A program made the translations under genes and the position numbers. A DNA stretch of 64,000 nt. Origin: Przewalskia tangutica. Its lineage: Eukaryota > Streptophyta > Magnoliopsida > Solanales > Solanaceae. The DNA is taken from positions 33,642,446 to 33,706,445 of the forward strand of contig CM056724.1 in the NCBI GenBank assembly GCA_029844215.1. Direction: 5' to 3'. Below the pieces are notes generated by a model, which saw only the letters and a program-made list of their open reading frames with translations, had not been told where the DNA came from and did no database searches. The first letter of the stretch is position 1. Each line of letters starts with the position of its first letter. This document shows, in pieces, positions 22,235 to 32,839 of this stretch.

Positions 22235-23131
22235 ATGTCTGCCAAGAAGAGGAGAACTTCCACATCCACCTCCGCCCCTCAATATGATACTACTAGGTTT
22301 GTCAGCCAAACAGCGGAGGGTAGATATCAAAAACTTAGTACTAGGCCCTTGATCCCTGAAAGAGGAATGGATTACCAAAGGGAATCATTTGAGGAGGGAG
22401 ATGCCTATGAGCCTATTCGGGAGATGATAGAGGTGATGGGGTGGAAGAGATTTGTTAACCCGGAAAGAATAGCACCGATGAACACAGTAATGGTGAGAGA
22501 ATTTTATGCTAACTTTTCGGAGAGGGTGGATGATAGATGCTTTGTGAGGGGACGGTATGTGCCTGTGACGGCAAAAGTGGTGAATTTGCTATTAAAAACA
22601 ACTGATGTTGAAGAAAGAGGTGACGACCGGAGCTATTTCAGAACATGGTCTAGAGGCACCAACAACATCAACTGGGATGTCGTCGCAAGCACAGTAAGCT
22701 ACCCTAGGGATGAGTATGATATTGCCAGAAATGGATCAAAAGGACTGAGCAGATGTCAGTTCAACAAAACAGCCAAGGGTTGGTTGTATTTCGTCAGTGC
22801 CCGCTTAATTCCATCGATACACTTTACCAGAGTGCCAGAAGACAGAATAAAATTGATATATGGAATCATGTCAGGGAAGACGATTGACGTTGGGAAGGAA
22901 ATAGTGCAAAACATTGGAGAAACCAGCAGGTTGGTAACGACAGGTGGGTTGAGACATGACTCACTTATTAGTTGTTTATGCTCCAGACATGGGGTCCCAA
23001 CCCTACCCACTGATACATATGAGAAAGTCCAACTTTCTGTGTCATATGGGATAGTGCATTCCTTCCTGCATCTAATCCCTCCAAAGCAGCGAAGGAGACC
23101 AACACAGCAGCAGCGTGGCTATCATGGATGA
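22235..23131 (+). CDS. Athila-type downstream ORF (putative plant transposon protein domain)
   Basis: The ATG at 22235 is the best start; the frame is open further 5' only through non-ATG codons. The ~298-aa product begins MSAKKRRTSTSTS and has RFVSQTAEGRYQKLSTRPLI, then GWKRFVNPERIAP, MVREFYANF and YVPVTAKVVNLLL. These are landmarks of a protein commonly found downstream of pol in Athila-like elements and often annotated as a plant transposon protein, in the place where an envelope-like gene has been proposed. Its function is not established. No signal peptide or membrane segment is obvious. The C terminus looks frameshifted: the frame closes at 23131 and overlaps the next ORF by ATGA. Confidence 0.7.
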   Translation: MSAKKRRTSTSTSAPQYDTTRFVSQTAEGRYQKLSTRPLIPERGMDYQRESFEEGDAYEPIREMIEVMGWKRFVNPERIAPMNTVMVREFYANFSERVDDRCFVRGRYVPVTAKVVNLLLKTTDVEERGDDRSYFRTWSRGTNNINWDVVASTVSYPRDEYDIARNGSKGLSRCQFNKTAKGWLYFVSARLIPSIHFTRVPEDRIKLIYGIMSGKTIDVGKEIVQNIGETSRLVTTGGLRHDSLISCLCSRHGVPTLPTDTYEKVQLSVSYGIVHSFLHLIPPKQRRRPTQQQRGYHG

Positions 23132-23403
23132 AGATGAGCACGAGACAGAGGCTCGGTATGAGCGGCGACCAACAGCCACTCCCAGAATCAGAACCTCCAG
23201 TGCCTATAATGGAGCAGTTGCTCATGAACCAGAGAAGGATGATGCAAAATTTTGACATGATGATACAAGGTCAACAGAACCTGAGACAAGGACAACAAGA
23301 ATTAAGGCAGGAGCAACAACAGTTGCACCAGAGATTTGATGAGATGAGTTCCTTGTTCAACCAGTGGTCAATGCATTATCCACCGTCACCGCCACCACTT
23401 TAA
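23128..23403 (+). CDS. Coiled-coil C-terminal piece of the Athila-type ORF
   Basis: This 91-codon frame overlaps the previous stop (ATGA). It contains MEQLLMNQRRMMQNFDMM followed by Gln/Glu-rich heptads (QQNLRQGQQELRQEQQQLHQ) and ends PPSPPPL, which would form a coiled coil with a proline-rich tail. It is more likely the shifted C-terminal end of the preceding ORF than an independent gene, because the third frame over 23122-23175 also codes a family-like acidic segment starting MDEDE. Confidence 0.55.
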   Translation: MKMSTRQRLGMSGDQQPLPESEPPVPIMEQLLMNQRRMMQNFDMMIQGQQNLRQGQQELRQEQQQLHQRFDEMSSLFNQWSMHYPPSPPPL

Positions 23404-24592
23404 ACCAAGTCTGTAAGTTGTCCTGTTTTCTTCTGTTTTCTTTGAGTCTTGCACACATTGGGGACAATGTGTGATTTAAGTTTGGGGGGGGGGGGGGGGG
23501 GGTTTTATTTTTGTCGTATTGTCTTAGTATTTTTTGAGTCTTTTTGATTTGTTTTGTGTATTTTTGAGTCATAATTTTAGATCATGCATGCTGTAGTTAC
23601 TGGAATCGCCTAGTGAAGTGAGGTTGAATAATGTAATAGAAATAGAAGCAACTATCTAAACACTTAGGTTAGATATGCCAAAAACTCATGAAATCTGTCT
23701 ATTTGGGGTATCTTGCTTGATTTGTGCATTGTTAAATGATTAAACCTATGTGTATGATTGTTTGCTATTTGAGGCGAAATAGTTAGGATATGCATGTTAG
23801 GGAGATGACTCAGGCATTTCTTTGTTAGTCATTTCTTACCACTTTTACCTATCCCTGACATTAAAAATATCCCTAGTCAGCCCCTTTGAGCCTAAACATT
23901 AAACTTTTTCTTTGACACCCTATAATTCCACACTTGTGCCATAAGTGAAAATGTGAAATGATTGGAATAGAAAGTGTTAAAAAAGAGATAAAAAGAGTGA
24001 ACAATCTCGATGCACCCCAATAAAAAAAAGCAATAAGAAATAGGCAAAAGCCTAAGTTTGGGGGTGCCTGTTATTCATAATATACTTCACTCTCTCAAAA
24101 CAAAAGAGGGGAAAGATAGATATGAAGTGAAGAAAGAAAATCAAAAGAAAAGGGAAGAATTGAAAAGCAAAAGAGCTTACGGTACATAAAATGAGCCTAA
24201 ATGTCTATTTTTACCTACCCATGCCTAAGCCTACATTACAACCCTGAAAAGTCCTGAAGATCTCTTACATGTGTATCCATGATTAGTGGAGAATAGCAAG
24301 TAAACATGTCATAGGATTTTGAAATTGACATGCATAATTCAGTATTCTTACTTCCATTAAGCATGATTAAAGTGAGTTTGCGAAATATCTAGCTTGATGT
24401 GTTTAGAATGCTAAAAATCCATGCTAAATGTTCATGCATATTATTCTGTTAACCTTCATATTTTTCTAAGTAACAATGATGCAACAAAGTGATCAATGTC
24501 GTTGAGTCTTTCTATTTTCTTTTTCCTTGTGTCTTTATTTCTTTCTTTTGATCTTTGCTCGAGGGCGAGCAAAGGTTAAGTTTGGGGGTGTT
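23404..24592 (+). promoter_or_regulatory. 3' non-coding region of element A with three polypurine-like motifs
   Basis: TAAGTTTGGGGG-type motifs occur at 23477, 24053 and 24577. The last one, just before the 3' LTR, should be the functional polypurine tract, preceded by the small hairpin GCTCGAGGGCGAGC (24557-24570). The first follows the inverted repeat CACATTGGGGACAATGTG and runs into a G tract of about 18 bases. The whole region is non-coding and is well matched in element B (33340-34511), including spacing. Confidence 0.65.
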
Positions 24593-25853
24593 TGATCGGT
24601 GTATTTTATATACACCTTTTGAGTCATTTTTAGTTAGTCTTTTGTCCATTTTTGTACAAATACGTGTCGTCTTAGGATAAATTTTCTTTCTTTTGAGTCA
24701 TATTGGTTTAAAGTGGCTCATTGGCGAAAAAGGAGCAAAAAGAGGGCAGAAACAGAGGTTCCAAAGCTCGAAAAGCGAGAAAATTGGCGAACCGGGCACA
24801 AAAGCAGGCGGCAGCGCGCCTCCGAACAGCGAGGCGAGCGCCACGGCGCCCAATCTTGAAGCCAGAGTTCCGTGCGCGGCGCCCAATCTTCGTGAGTTCC
24901 GCGCGGCGCCCGATGCAGTCGCGGCCGAGGCGGAAAAATCAGAAAATTCGAATGATAATGGGCCAAGGCCTGAAGGAAAACATGCATCACGTTTTGGAGA
25001 CTATAAAAAGAGGACTCTAGGTCAAATTTAAGGGTTTCTCTTCTTGCCAAATCACACAACTTTTGGAGATCAAGATTGGAGACCTTTTCTTAAGTAATTT
25101 CTTGTTTCTTGTTTTATTTCTTTACAGTTTATGTTGGATATTAATTTAGTTCTTGTCATGTCTATGGCTAGGAACTAAATCAATCTAGGGCTTTCCAGGT
25201 CAATTTACTTGAAACTTATCTTTATGAATTAATGCATGTTTTTTGTTCTTCTTGTTGTTGTTGAGATTTATTCAATATTTGTTTTGCTTGCTTAGTAATT
25301 ACTTGATCACTAATTATCATAATCCTTATGATTTCTAACCGAAAGCCGAAAGGGGAGGTTGTGAATATGATGTAGTTGGATAAACATAGGTTAAATCGTG
25401 GACGAAAGTACCCCGATACTTGTGTAGTATTAATAGGTTATTGGTCTTAATCCTCCTTTATAGTCAATCTTATCACTTAAAGGTAGAAAGGTTCTATATT
25501 GGGGTTGAGTGTTTATATAACCTTAACAGGAGTATAAAACGGCTTAGTTAACCTGCTATCTCAAAATAGAAGAAGAACCATAATTAATTGCATTAATAAG
25601 TAAGTTAAGCGGATAGTTGAGGAGATTTGAAAGCCCTATTTCCACCATTACTGAAGTAAAACAACGTAGTTTAATTAGCTTCCATAATTATAGTCATAAA
25701 CAACATATCAATCATCGGTTACCAAATAGATAACATAGAATAGAATTTGAGCATTGAACACTAATCCCTGAGGACGATAACTCGATCTTCTAAGACTATA
25801 TTACTTGACACGACACGTGCACTTGCGTTAGTGTGTGCATAAATCGCGCATCA
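24593..25853 (+). repeat. 3' LTR of element A
   Basis: It begins TGATCGGTGTATTTTATATACA and ends CGCGCATCA. The TATA box TATAAAAA is at 25002-25009. The GC-rich block 24809-24935 differs strongly in sequence and length from that of the 5' LTR, while the remaining ~1.1 kb differs at only scattered positions. It is followed by the ACGAC duplication and the resumed copia sequence. Confidence 0.93.
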
Positions 25854-25858
25854 ACGAC

Positions 25859-26640
25859 CGCCTCAAATGAACGCAATTAAGAATTCAAGTGTGTCCACGA
25901 CCACAAAGGATAAATTATTAAGAAGAACAGAGTAATGAAAGTTGTTGTGTCGGTACAGTTGTCTTGGTTTACACTAAACACTGACGGTTCAAGACATCAC
26001 GTTCACCGTGCAGTAAGTAAGTCCGATGATATTCAACTATGGAAGGTTCAAAGCTAAGACTACCTATCCAGATGCAACATCGATCCGCCGAAAGATTGCT
26101 AGAAAGGCACCTTGTGAGTGTGCCAAAATCTCTTTCAAGAGGAGATTGTTAGAAATTTACTAATGTGAAATTAAGTTTAACCCATTATTTATGACTCGAA
26201 CAATTGAGCCCTCGCACATCGGAAATGTCGTTTCCACACCCGTGCACTCGTAATACCAAGTATTATAAATTTCATTAGTGAAAGAGATATTGACATGTGA
26301 GTAAACATTTGAGACATAAAATGATGGACGGTTGTTTATTAAATGACGCGTGTTCCACATTGGTAAATGAAGGAAGAAGTGTACAAATTGTCAAGAAGAA
26401 TTCAAGAACTCAAAACGTGCCATTGTACTAACAAAATTAATATCATGAGCAACGTGATTAATCCAAATCTAATCAACCACTTGATAACGTGAATCTATAT
26501 AAATAAATGTCTAAAAAATAACAGATTAGATACTTAGTTTGATATAACAAGAGAGAAAGTGAATCTTATTGTGTATTCTAGATGGTGAACAACGAACTGT
26601 GATGAAAGGTAGAAAGAACAATTCAACTAAATGCAAGTAT
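25859..26640 (+). mobile_element. 3' end of the copia element with partial 3' LTR
   Basis: After element A the copia 3' non-coding region continues to a purine tract CAAGAGGAGA (26136-26145). The 3' LTR then appears to start TGTTAGAAATTTACTAATG at 26147. A TATA-like TATATAAATA lies near 26495. The LTR end could not be fixed; similarity to anything copia-like fades by about 26640. No matching 5' LTR was clearly seen. Confidence 0.6.
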
Positions 26641-26699
26641 AATACTGTGTGCAATTAGATGTCTACAATGATGTGGAGTTGGGAGAATTTATATGATGA

Positions 26700-28200
26700 G
26701 TTAAGCATAGTCACTAAGAAATCAACTACATATTGCTCCCTCTGTAAATGTGTACAATCTGAGATTGATAATGTATTTTTGCTGCTTGCGTCTCCTCTAG
26801 CATACTATTAACCATGGTGTATTCCACCTCCCTTCTATTATCTCCTTCAATACTAGTGACTCGGCATCTATTTATGGTTGGCTCGTTGGCAATATCTGAG
26901 TCTTTTCCTAATTGCTTTTGCCTCTTCTTGTATGTTGGTTGTATTGTGAGTCTATTTGCTTGAGCATATATCAAGCTTCCTTTCAAATCTCTAAGACAAA
27001 ATCCATATGCACTTCTACCTGAGTTTTCCGTATTAAAACCATCTATATTACACTTTAGTAGATGGTAGTTGCCAGCTCACTTTCCTGTAGTATAACTTTG
27101 GCTTGTAGTTCTCCATATACTTGATCAAGTTTGGGCAAATCTTGTGGAATAGCTTTAGATAAGGAAATCACACTTTCACTAGTTGATTTATGGCGTGTTG
27201 TACTTGGTATTGCAATCTGATGTATGTTACAGATCCTCTATGTTTGATATTGTTCCTTCTTTTTCATAGTTTCCACATGAGTTTGGCTGCTAATGCACAA
27301 AATAGTGGTCTAACGTTTGAGAAACTATAGTGTTCCACCACTTTGTAATTACCTGTTGAAGCTGTAGTCCGTCACGATTAATACATGCACAAGTAGCAAA
27401 CTACTTACATAGGTTTGCATCTTTTAGAGAGGTTAGAAATACATGACTCAAATTCCGATATGCATAATACCAACATCTTATGGTAAATTGATTTTCATAC
27501 TCTTCAAAGTATCATCTGTTGGCAGCTTAATTTTTCTACCCTCCATAGGAAGAATGAGATTTTCATTGGCAATCCTTTAACCCATATATTGCTAAAAGCC
27601 TGCTTCTGATGATATCTACATCTTATGTAGTTCCAAGTACTTTTAACTATGAACTTGCCATTTTTCTATAACATACACCATACCAAATCATTCTATGAAA
27701 TTCTTCCTAGAGGCTTTATGTTTTCAACAATGTATTGGGCCATATCTTCTGGAATGTTCTCTTTTAATAACTCTATGTTCCATCTTCCTTCATGCACAAA
27801 TTGTGAGCTAATCTATTATCACATATGGTATTACAAAGTATAGAGCTCATAATCTGGTCCATTTGTCAAACTAAAAACTTGAGTCCCCCCCGGATGCTCC
27901 ACAATTTTCTTCAAACCATGTGAACTCCCTATGTCTTACACAATGAAAGGACATTTTTACAGTATTTATTTTCCATACATGGACTCCACAATGATCTTGA
28001 AGTTCTGAAACTCCACCATAATTTTGCAATTAAAGTGTTGAATAGATCATGCAATGATCTGAATTTCAGTTCACCTTCATCTCTTGGTAAGCACATACTA
28101 TACCATTTGCCTAATTGTAATATTCCTCTACGCTGTTTTGAGCTTTTAGACTATTTTCCCCCAAAATATCTTTCCTATAGCTTTAAAATGGTATTCATGA
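26700..28200 (-). pseudogene. L1-type LINE, 3' end of ORF2 (zf-RVT and RNase H domains)
   Basis: Read on the minus strand, fragments of a plant L1 polyprotein appear in order. A zf-RVT segment is near 27480-27570 (KISFFLWR-like, then GKLPTDDTLKSMKI-like text across frames). An RNase H start is near 27040-27060 with NIDGFNTENSGRSAYGFCLR, running into DLKGSLIYAQANRLTIQPTY (26926-26986). The 27650-28200 part is probably the reverse-transcriptase C terminus but is too decayed to place motifs. Many stops and shifts; no poly(A) tail or target duplication identified. Confidence 0.65.
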
Positions 28201-29760
28201 CTTGAGCGGATGAGTGGCGCGATTTCCAATCGGGTGAGTATCAGAGAAGAAGAATTAGTGAAATAGAAATTTTCTAAATTAAGAAAATGAGAAAGTTTGA
28301 TAAAAGTTAACACCGGGGGTTAACAAAGATGAATGAGAGTTTTGTCGATTCCATGAGGTCCGAAATGTGATTTATGTCTTAGTCGAGTTGTTGATTAGGG
28401 TCCCGAGGGGTTCGGGTGTGATTTGGATCGTTGGTTGAGAAACTAGTTAAGTTAAGGATTTGGAGTTGACCATGGTCAAATCAGGTCAAAACGACCTCTT
28501 TTGAGTGTTTTGAGTACGTAAGTAGGTCCGGAGTGTGTTTTATAACTGAAATGTATATTTGACTTGTTTTTGGAGGTTTCAGATGAGTTTCAGGTGTTGG
28601 ATCAGAATTTAGGGAAAACCAAAATTTTCTGATTTCCTTCTACGCGATCACGAAGGGTCAGGGACCGGGGGACTGCGATCACAGATTGGGGATCATGTTA
28701 GAGAAGAGGGGAAAGGGATCCTAGCCGGGTTGGGATGAAGCATCACGATCGTGATGCCCGTTCACATTCATGATGGTTTGGTCAGGTAAGGACCGCGATC
28801 GTGATTGGCCCATCGTGTTCTCATAGAAGGTAGGGCCTAGGCAAATTATTTTCTTCCAAAATCGAACTTAGACTTCATATTTCATATCTTGAGCTAGAAA
28901 GATCGATTATGGGTGATTTCAAGGCCAATCTTCACATCTTGACTCGGGGGTAAGTTTCTAATCTTAAATTTAGTAATTCCTCGTGATTTCATCCGTTATT
29001 TAACGATTCTATCCATGATTTAGTCATAGAATTTGGGGTTTTTCATGAAAATGAGATTTTGAGTAAAGTATGTAATTGAGGGTCGATTCGTGATCGGGTT
29101 TTGACGATTTTTGAGAATTCTAACCCTTAGGCTATGGGCAAGCTAATTTTGTGATGAAATTATAGTTTTGACCTTTGAGGCTCGAAATTGGTTTTTTGGG
29201 GTGACGTTTTGAGTCAGAATTATAATTATTAAAATATGGGTATCTACGGACTACTAATAACATTTATTTAATAGATTAGGAATGTTTGAGACCTTGCGGA
29301 AAGGAAAGGAGAGATCTTGAGATTCGTGACACATTTGCTCGACATTCGAGGTATGTTAAGACTTTCTAGACTTTGTTTGAGGGATGTTTTTGTTAAGTAA
29401 AGATTAAAATAGAAATAATAAGGGTAAGGGTGTAACAAGGGGTTTCATACATGTGATGTGACGAGCATTAGTATGAATACCTATGTTATGAATAGAAAAA
29501 TATATTACTATATAGTTACAAATTGTAATATGAGAATGCCAAAACATGTGGTTATTAGATGTTATGTGCTACAATTGTCTTGTATTTGACTACTTGGTTG
29601 TATTCAGTGCACTAGGGAACCTCATACGCTTGTGATAACATGTTAATAAGCTTGTCGTCTATTAAGTCTGGATTGTTGATGAAGTTGTTAAATATTTTGC
29701 AATTAAGTCCAGATTTAAGATGATCAGTCTCTTATATGTTACATCATACACTGGCATATG
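28201..29760. other. Unclassified repeat-like DNA, no gene
   Basis: No recognisable protein or RNA gene. Features such as CGCGATCACGAAGGGTCAGG, TGCGATCACAGATTGGGG and repeated GATCGTGAT text (28640-28830) are typical of LTR sequences in Solanaceae repeats, so this may be part of a gypsy-type LTR. No terminal motifs or target duplication could be placed. The junction with the OPR fragment is near 29760. Confidence 0.35.
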
Positions 29761-29877
29761 TTCCTAAGAATGAAAAGCACATGCATGACGGGAGCTAATT
29801 GTATTTGAATATTTCTGGTGACTCTTGTTATGCGCGCATATAAAAAGTTCTCTATTTATTGTTTATCTAAACCATTT
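29761..29877 (+). pseudogene. OPR pseudogene, intron-4 fragment left of the RTE LINE
   Basis: This stretch matches intron 4 of the intact OPR gene (about 2998-3110): the shared text includes CCTAA(A/G)AATGAAAAGCA, TGTATTTGAATA and AAAAAGTTCTCTATTTAT. Similarity stops abruptly at 29760, so exons 1-4 are missing from this copy. The remaining part of the same intron is 10 kb away at 39911, beyond the LINE. Confidence 0.88.
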
Positions 29878-29939
29878 GGCAACTTGGTAATAATAGGATG
29901 ATGTTTAATTATGTTCTATGTAGGAGTAGGTTAACCATT

Positions 29940-30562
29940 TTATAACAACAAAATACCAAGTGTAATCTTACAAAGTGTGGTCAAGAGGGTAGGATGTACG
30001 CAAACCCTCTACCTTTGTGGGGCAGAGAGGGTGTTTTCGATAGACCCTGGGCTAAAAAATATAGTCAATACAATATTGCAAGAAAATAAGTTAGTAAAAA
30101 TATCGAGATATAAAACAAATGAAGTAATACTCACATAGGAATAATGAGCTACACGATATCTAAATACTACTACTAAGAAGTAAGAACCATAGAAGAGGAG
30201 ATGGAAAGGCTATCCCCCACCTCACTTACACACATCGCGACAAAACTCAACTATCTACTAACCTTATATCCTAATCCTTGACCTCCATATCTTTCTATCT
30301 ACGGTCATGTCCTCCGTCACCTGAAGTTGTGTCATGTCATGTCATGTCTAATCACTTTCTCCTAATTCTTTTTTGGTCTACCTCTACCTATTCTAACTCT
30401 TACGATCGTCAATCTCTCATACCTCCTAATTGGCGCAGTCTCACACCTTCTTTTCACATGCTCGAACCATCTAAGTATAACTTCTCTCATCTTGTTCGCC
30501 ATGGAGGTCACTCCAACCTTATCTCGTAAAACATCATTTCTAATCATATCTCTCCTAATATA
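29940..30562 (-). pseudogene. RTE LINE C-terminal coding end and 3' tail
   Basis: On the minus strand the frame from 30562 reads VLRDKVGVTSMANKMREVIL, then RWFEHVKRRCETAPIRRYER and ends GRGRPKKN at a stop near 30362, the usual C terminus of plant RTE reverse-transcriptase proteins. The 3' UTR (about 29940-30360) has the conserved block near 29985-30050. Confidence 0.85.
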
Positions 30563-32129
30563 TGAGCGGTGTATTTTATATACACCTTTTGAGTCATTTT
30601 TAGTTAGTATTTTACTCATTTTGTTGATATTTAGTATAGTATTAGGGTCGTTTTTCTTCATTTTGTGTCACAGCGGTCAGAAATGGAGAAATGGCGAAAA
30701 GAAGAGAAAATGAGCTTAAGTGAGATGGAATTGCACACTAAAAGGGGCCAATAAATGAAGTCTAAGAAGTCCCGGGAAGTATAGACAAGATCAGACGAAG
30801 CCCGGATGAAAACTGGACGACGAAGCGAAGAACCGCCTAAAAAACGCCACCGGCGCCGCGGCGCCTGGCAGCAGCGCCGCGGCGCTGAATGTTCCGAAAG
30901 TTGATTTCGCTGCAGGTTTTTCAGCGCCGTGGCGCCAGTCTGCAGGGCCACGGCGCCGACGCGGTATTTCTGAGTTTTGGGCCGAATTTGTCACGTTTTC
31001 AGGGTGCAGAAGGGATAACTTTTCCTACCTACATATTTCTTAACCCTTTACCTAAAGGATTCCATAACTTTTCCTTAACCCTTTACCTAAAGGATTCCAT
31101 AACTTTTCCTTAACCCTTTACCTAAAAGATTCCATAACTTTTCCTACCTACATAATCCCTAACCCTTTACCTAAAGGATTCTTGGGCTATAAATAGTCTC
31201 TACATCATTAGAAGAATTCATTCCATCCCACACTTGACAAATTCCATTCTCCATCCACCATCCATTCTCCATCCATCATTCTACCACATTCCATCTTGTA
31301 AATATTCCACAACACAATCCTTGGATGCTAGAAGGCTTGGACTTGTTCTTGAGTATTTTAATTTTCTTTCTTTTGCTTTGTTTATTTCAGTTCATGTATG
31401 AAGATTATATTAGTTCTTAGCGTGACTATGGCTAGGAGCTAATTACTTTGTTAGGGATTTTCTTGTGATTCTCTTGAAACTCTTATTCATGAATTAATAA
31501 ATTAGTTGATTTCTTCTTCACTTGTTTAAGATTTATTCAATAGTTGTTTTGATTGATTGATAATTAATTGATCACTAGTTATCATCACTTATATGAGTTC
31601 TAATCGAAATCCAAAAGGGGAGATTGTGAATATGCTATAGTTGAATAAACATAGGTTTAAATCATGGACGAAAGTACCCCGATACTTGTGTAGCTTAATA
31701 GGTTATTGCTCTTAATCCTCCTTTGTAGTCAATCTTGTCACCGAAAGGTAGAAGGGTTCTCCATTGGGGTTGAGTGTTTATATTACCTTAACAGGAGTAT
31801 AAAACGGTCTAGTTAACCTGCTATCTTAACGTAGAAGAAGAAGTTAGTCTAATTGTATTAAGGATTGAATAGAGTGGATAGTTTATGATCTTGGAGGCCC
31901 TAATTCGCCATCATAACTGATTTAAATCAAAGTATTTTCATAATTAGTTTAGTTCCTGCATTATTAGTTTAGAATTTCAACTCAATTAACGTTAACCAAA
32001 TAGAAACTAAAGCATAGATAATCGGTACTTGAAAACCAGTCCCTGAGGACGATATTTGGTCTTACCTAGACTATATTACTTGTCACGATACGTGCACTTG
32101 CGTTTAGCGTGTGTATAAATCGTGCATCA
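30563..32129 (+). repeat. 5' LTR of element B
   Basis: It begins TGAGCGGTGTATTTTATATACA and ends CGTGCATCA. A GGCGCC-rich cluster spans 30845-30965, with GGCGCCGCGGCGCC and GGCGCCAGT forms. Four to five units of TAACCCTTTACCTAAAGGAT follow at 31021-31180, then the TATA element GGGCTATAAATAG (about 31186-31198). The 3' part carries the family CTGAGGACGATA block. Confidence 0.93.
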
Positions 32130-32135
32130 AGTTTT

Positions 32136-32153
32136 TGGCGCCGTTGCCGGGGA
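32136..32153 (+). promoter_or_regulatory. Primer binding site of element B, tRNA-Asp
   Basis: TGGCGCCGTTGCCGGGGA lies 6 bp after the 5' LTR and is fully complementary to the 3' end of plant tRNA-Asp with CCA. The perfect match suggests B was recently competent as a template. Confidence 0.9.
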
Positions 32154-32311
32154 TTGGCGTACTTTCAATATCGATTTATCTATTCTTATTTCTAATTTGG
32201 TTGCTCCAAGAACAAGTTTCTAACTTATTTTGCGAACATCTTTTTATCACCTTTTGTTGTTTTCTTATTTTGCAGGTTAAATTCGAAAAAAAAAATTAAA
32301 ATTCAGGACAC

Positions 32312-32839
32312 ATGGACTACTACTATCAGAGACAGTGGAGTCATCAACAGCAGCTTAACCCACAGGTTATAGAGGAAGATCTAGATGAGTTGCAGACATG
32401 CATACTCAGGCTCACCAAGTGCCATACTCAGTTTATGGCTGAGATAAGGGAGTCCCTCAAAAATTTGGAGACCCACATAGGGCAACTGATGGATAAGATG
32501 AGCAATACACCTCAAGCAAATCTGCCTAGCAACATCATTATGGGAGGTGGTAAGCAAATTGAGGAGCCTGAACCACACCCATCTATTGAGGAATCTGGCG
32601 AGATAGTTGGTGTAGAGAAGGAAAAGATTGTTGAGATCCAATTATTCACCTTTTTGGATTCTGTGGAAATTCTTTTTCCTGCACCTATTGCGGAAGAAAC
32701 ACCACCAGCTATCACTGTTGATCCTCAAATAGGAAGTCCATACCATCAAGGGCACCCCCTAGAGATGAGAGATGTAGGGAATTTTACTGATCCCTACATT
32801 AAAGAGAGCCTAAAAGACAAGTCTGTCTTGTGTACTTAG
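32312..32839 (+). CDS. Short ORF of element B, related to the Athila gag-protease linker
   Basis: This 175-aa frame starts with a good ATG 159 bp after the primer site and has no defect. It begins MDYYYQRQWSHQQQ, then has a helical, probably coiled-coil stretch at about residues 25-65 (LQTCILRLTKCHTQFMAEIR and LKNLETHIGQLMDKM). GGGKQIEEPEPHPSIEESGE and FLDSVEILFPAP follow, then a proline-rich tail. Residues 30-90 resemble the linker of element A (TQFMAETRSSIRNLE), and nearly the whole length resembles the ORF of element E (from 63647). No known catalytic motif is present. It could be a minimal RNA- or gag-binding protein, or just a relic; function is unknown. Confidence 0.8.
   Translation: MDYYYQRQWSHQQQLNPQVIEEDLDELQTCILRLTKCHTQFMAEIRESLKNLETHIGQLMDKMSNTPQANLPSNIIMGGGKQIEEPEPHPSIEESGEIVGVEKEKIVEIQLFTFLDSVEILFPAPIAEETPPAITVDPQIGSPYHQGHPLEMRDVGNFTDPYIKESLKDKSVLCT

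Larger units (their letters stand above)
13339..25853 (+). mobile_element. Element A: Athila-like Ty3/gypsy retrotransposon lacking pol, nested in the copia remnant
   Basis: The element is 12515 bp, with LTRs 13339-14569 and 24593-25853 and a perfect 5-bp target duplication ACGAC (13334-13338 and 25854-25858). It has a tRNA-Asp primer site, a broken gag, a protease-like frame, and a downstream ORF of the kind seen in Athila elements, but no reverse transcriptase, RNase H or integrase. A 4141-bp solo LTR is inserted in gag; without it the element is about 8.4 kb. The jump from protease to the post-pol spacer at 21182-21360 suggests that pol was lost as a block. It is non-autonomous by content. 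Confidence 0.9.

Noticed and set aside
22235..23131. Functional envelope gene in element A
   Set aside because: No signal peptide, membrane segment or cleavage site is visible; only the position resembles an envelope gene.
28640..28830. Structured RNA gene from repeated GATCGTGAT text
   Set aside because: The pattern fits decayed LTR sequence of plants and no consistent stem-loop or promoter elements were found.
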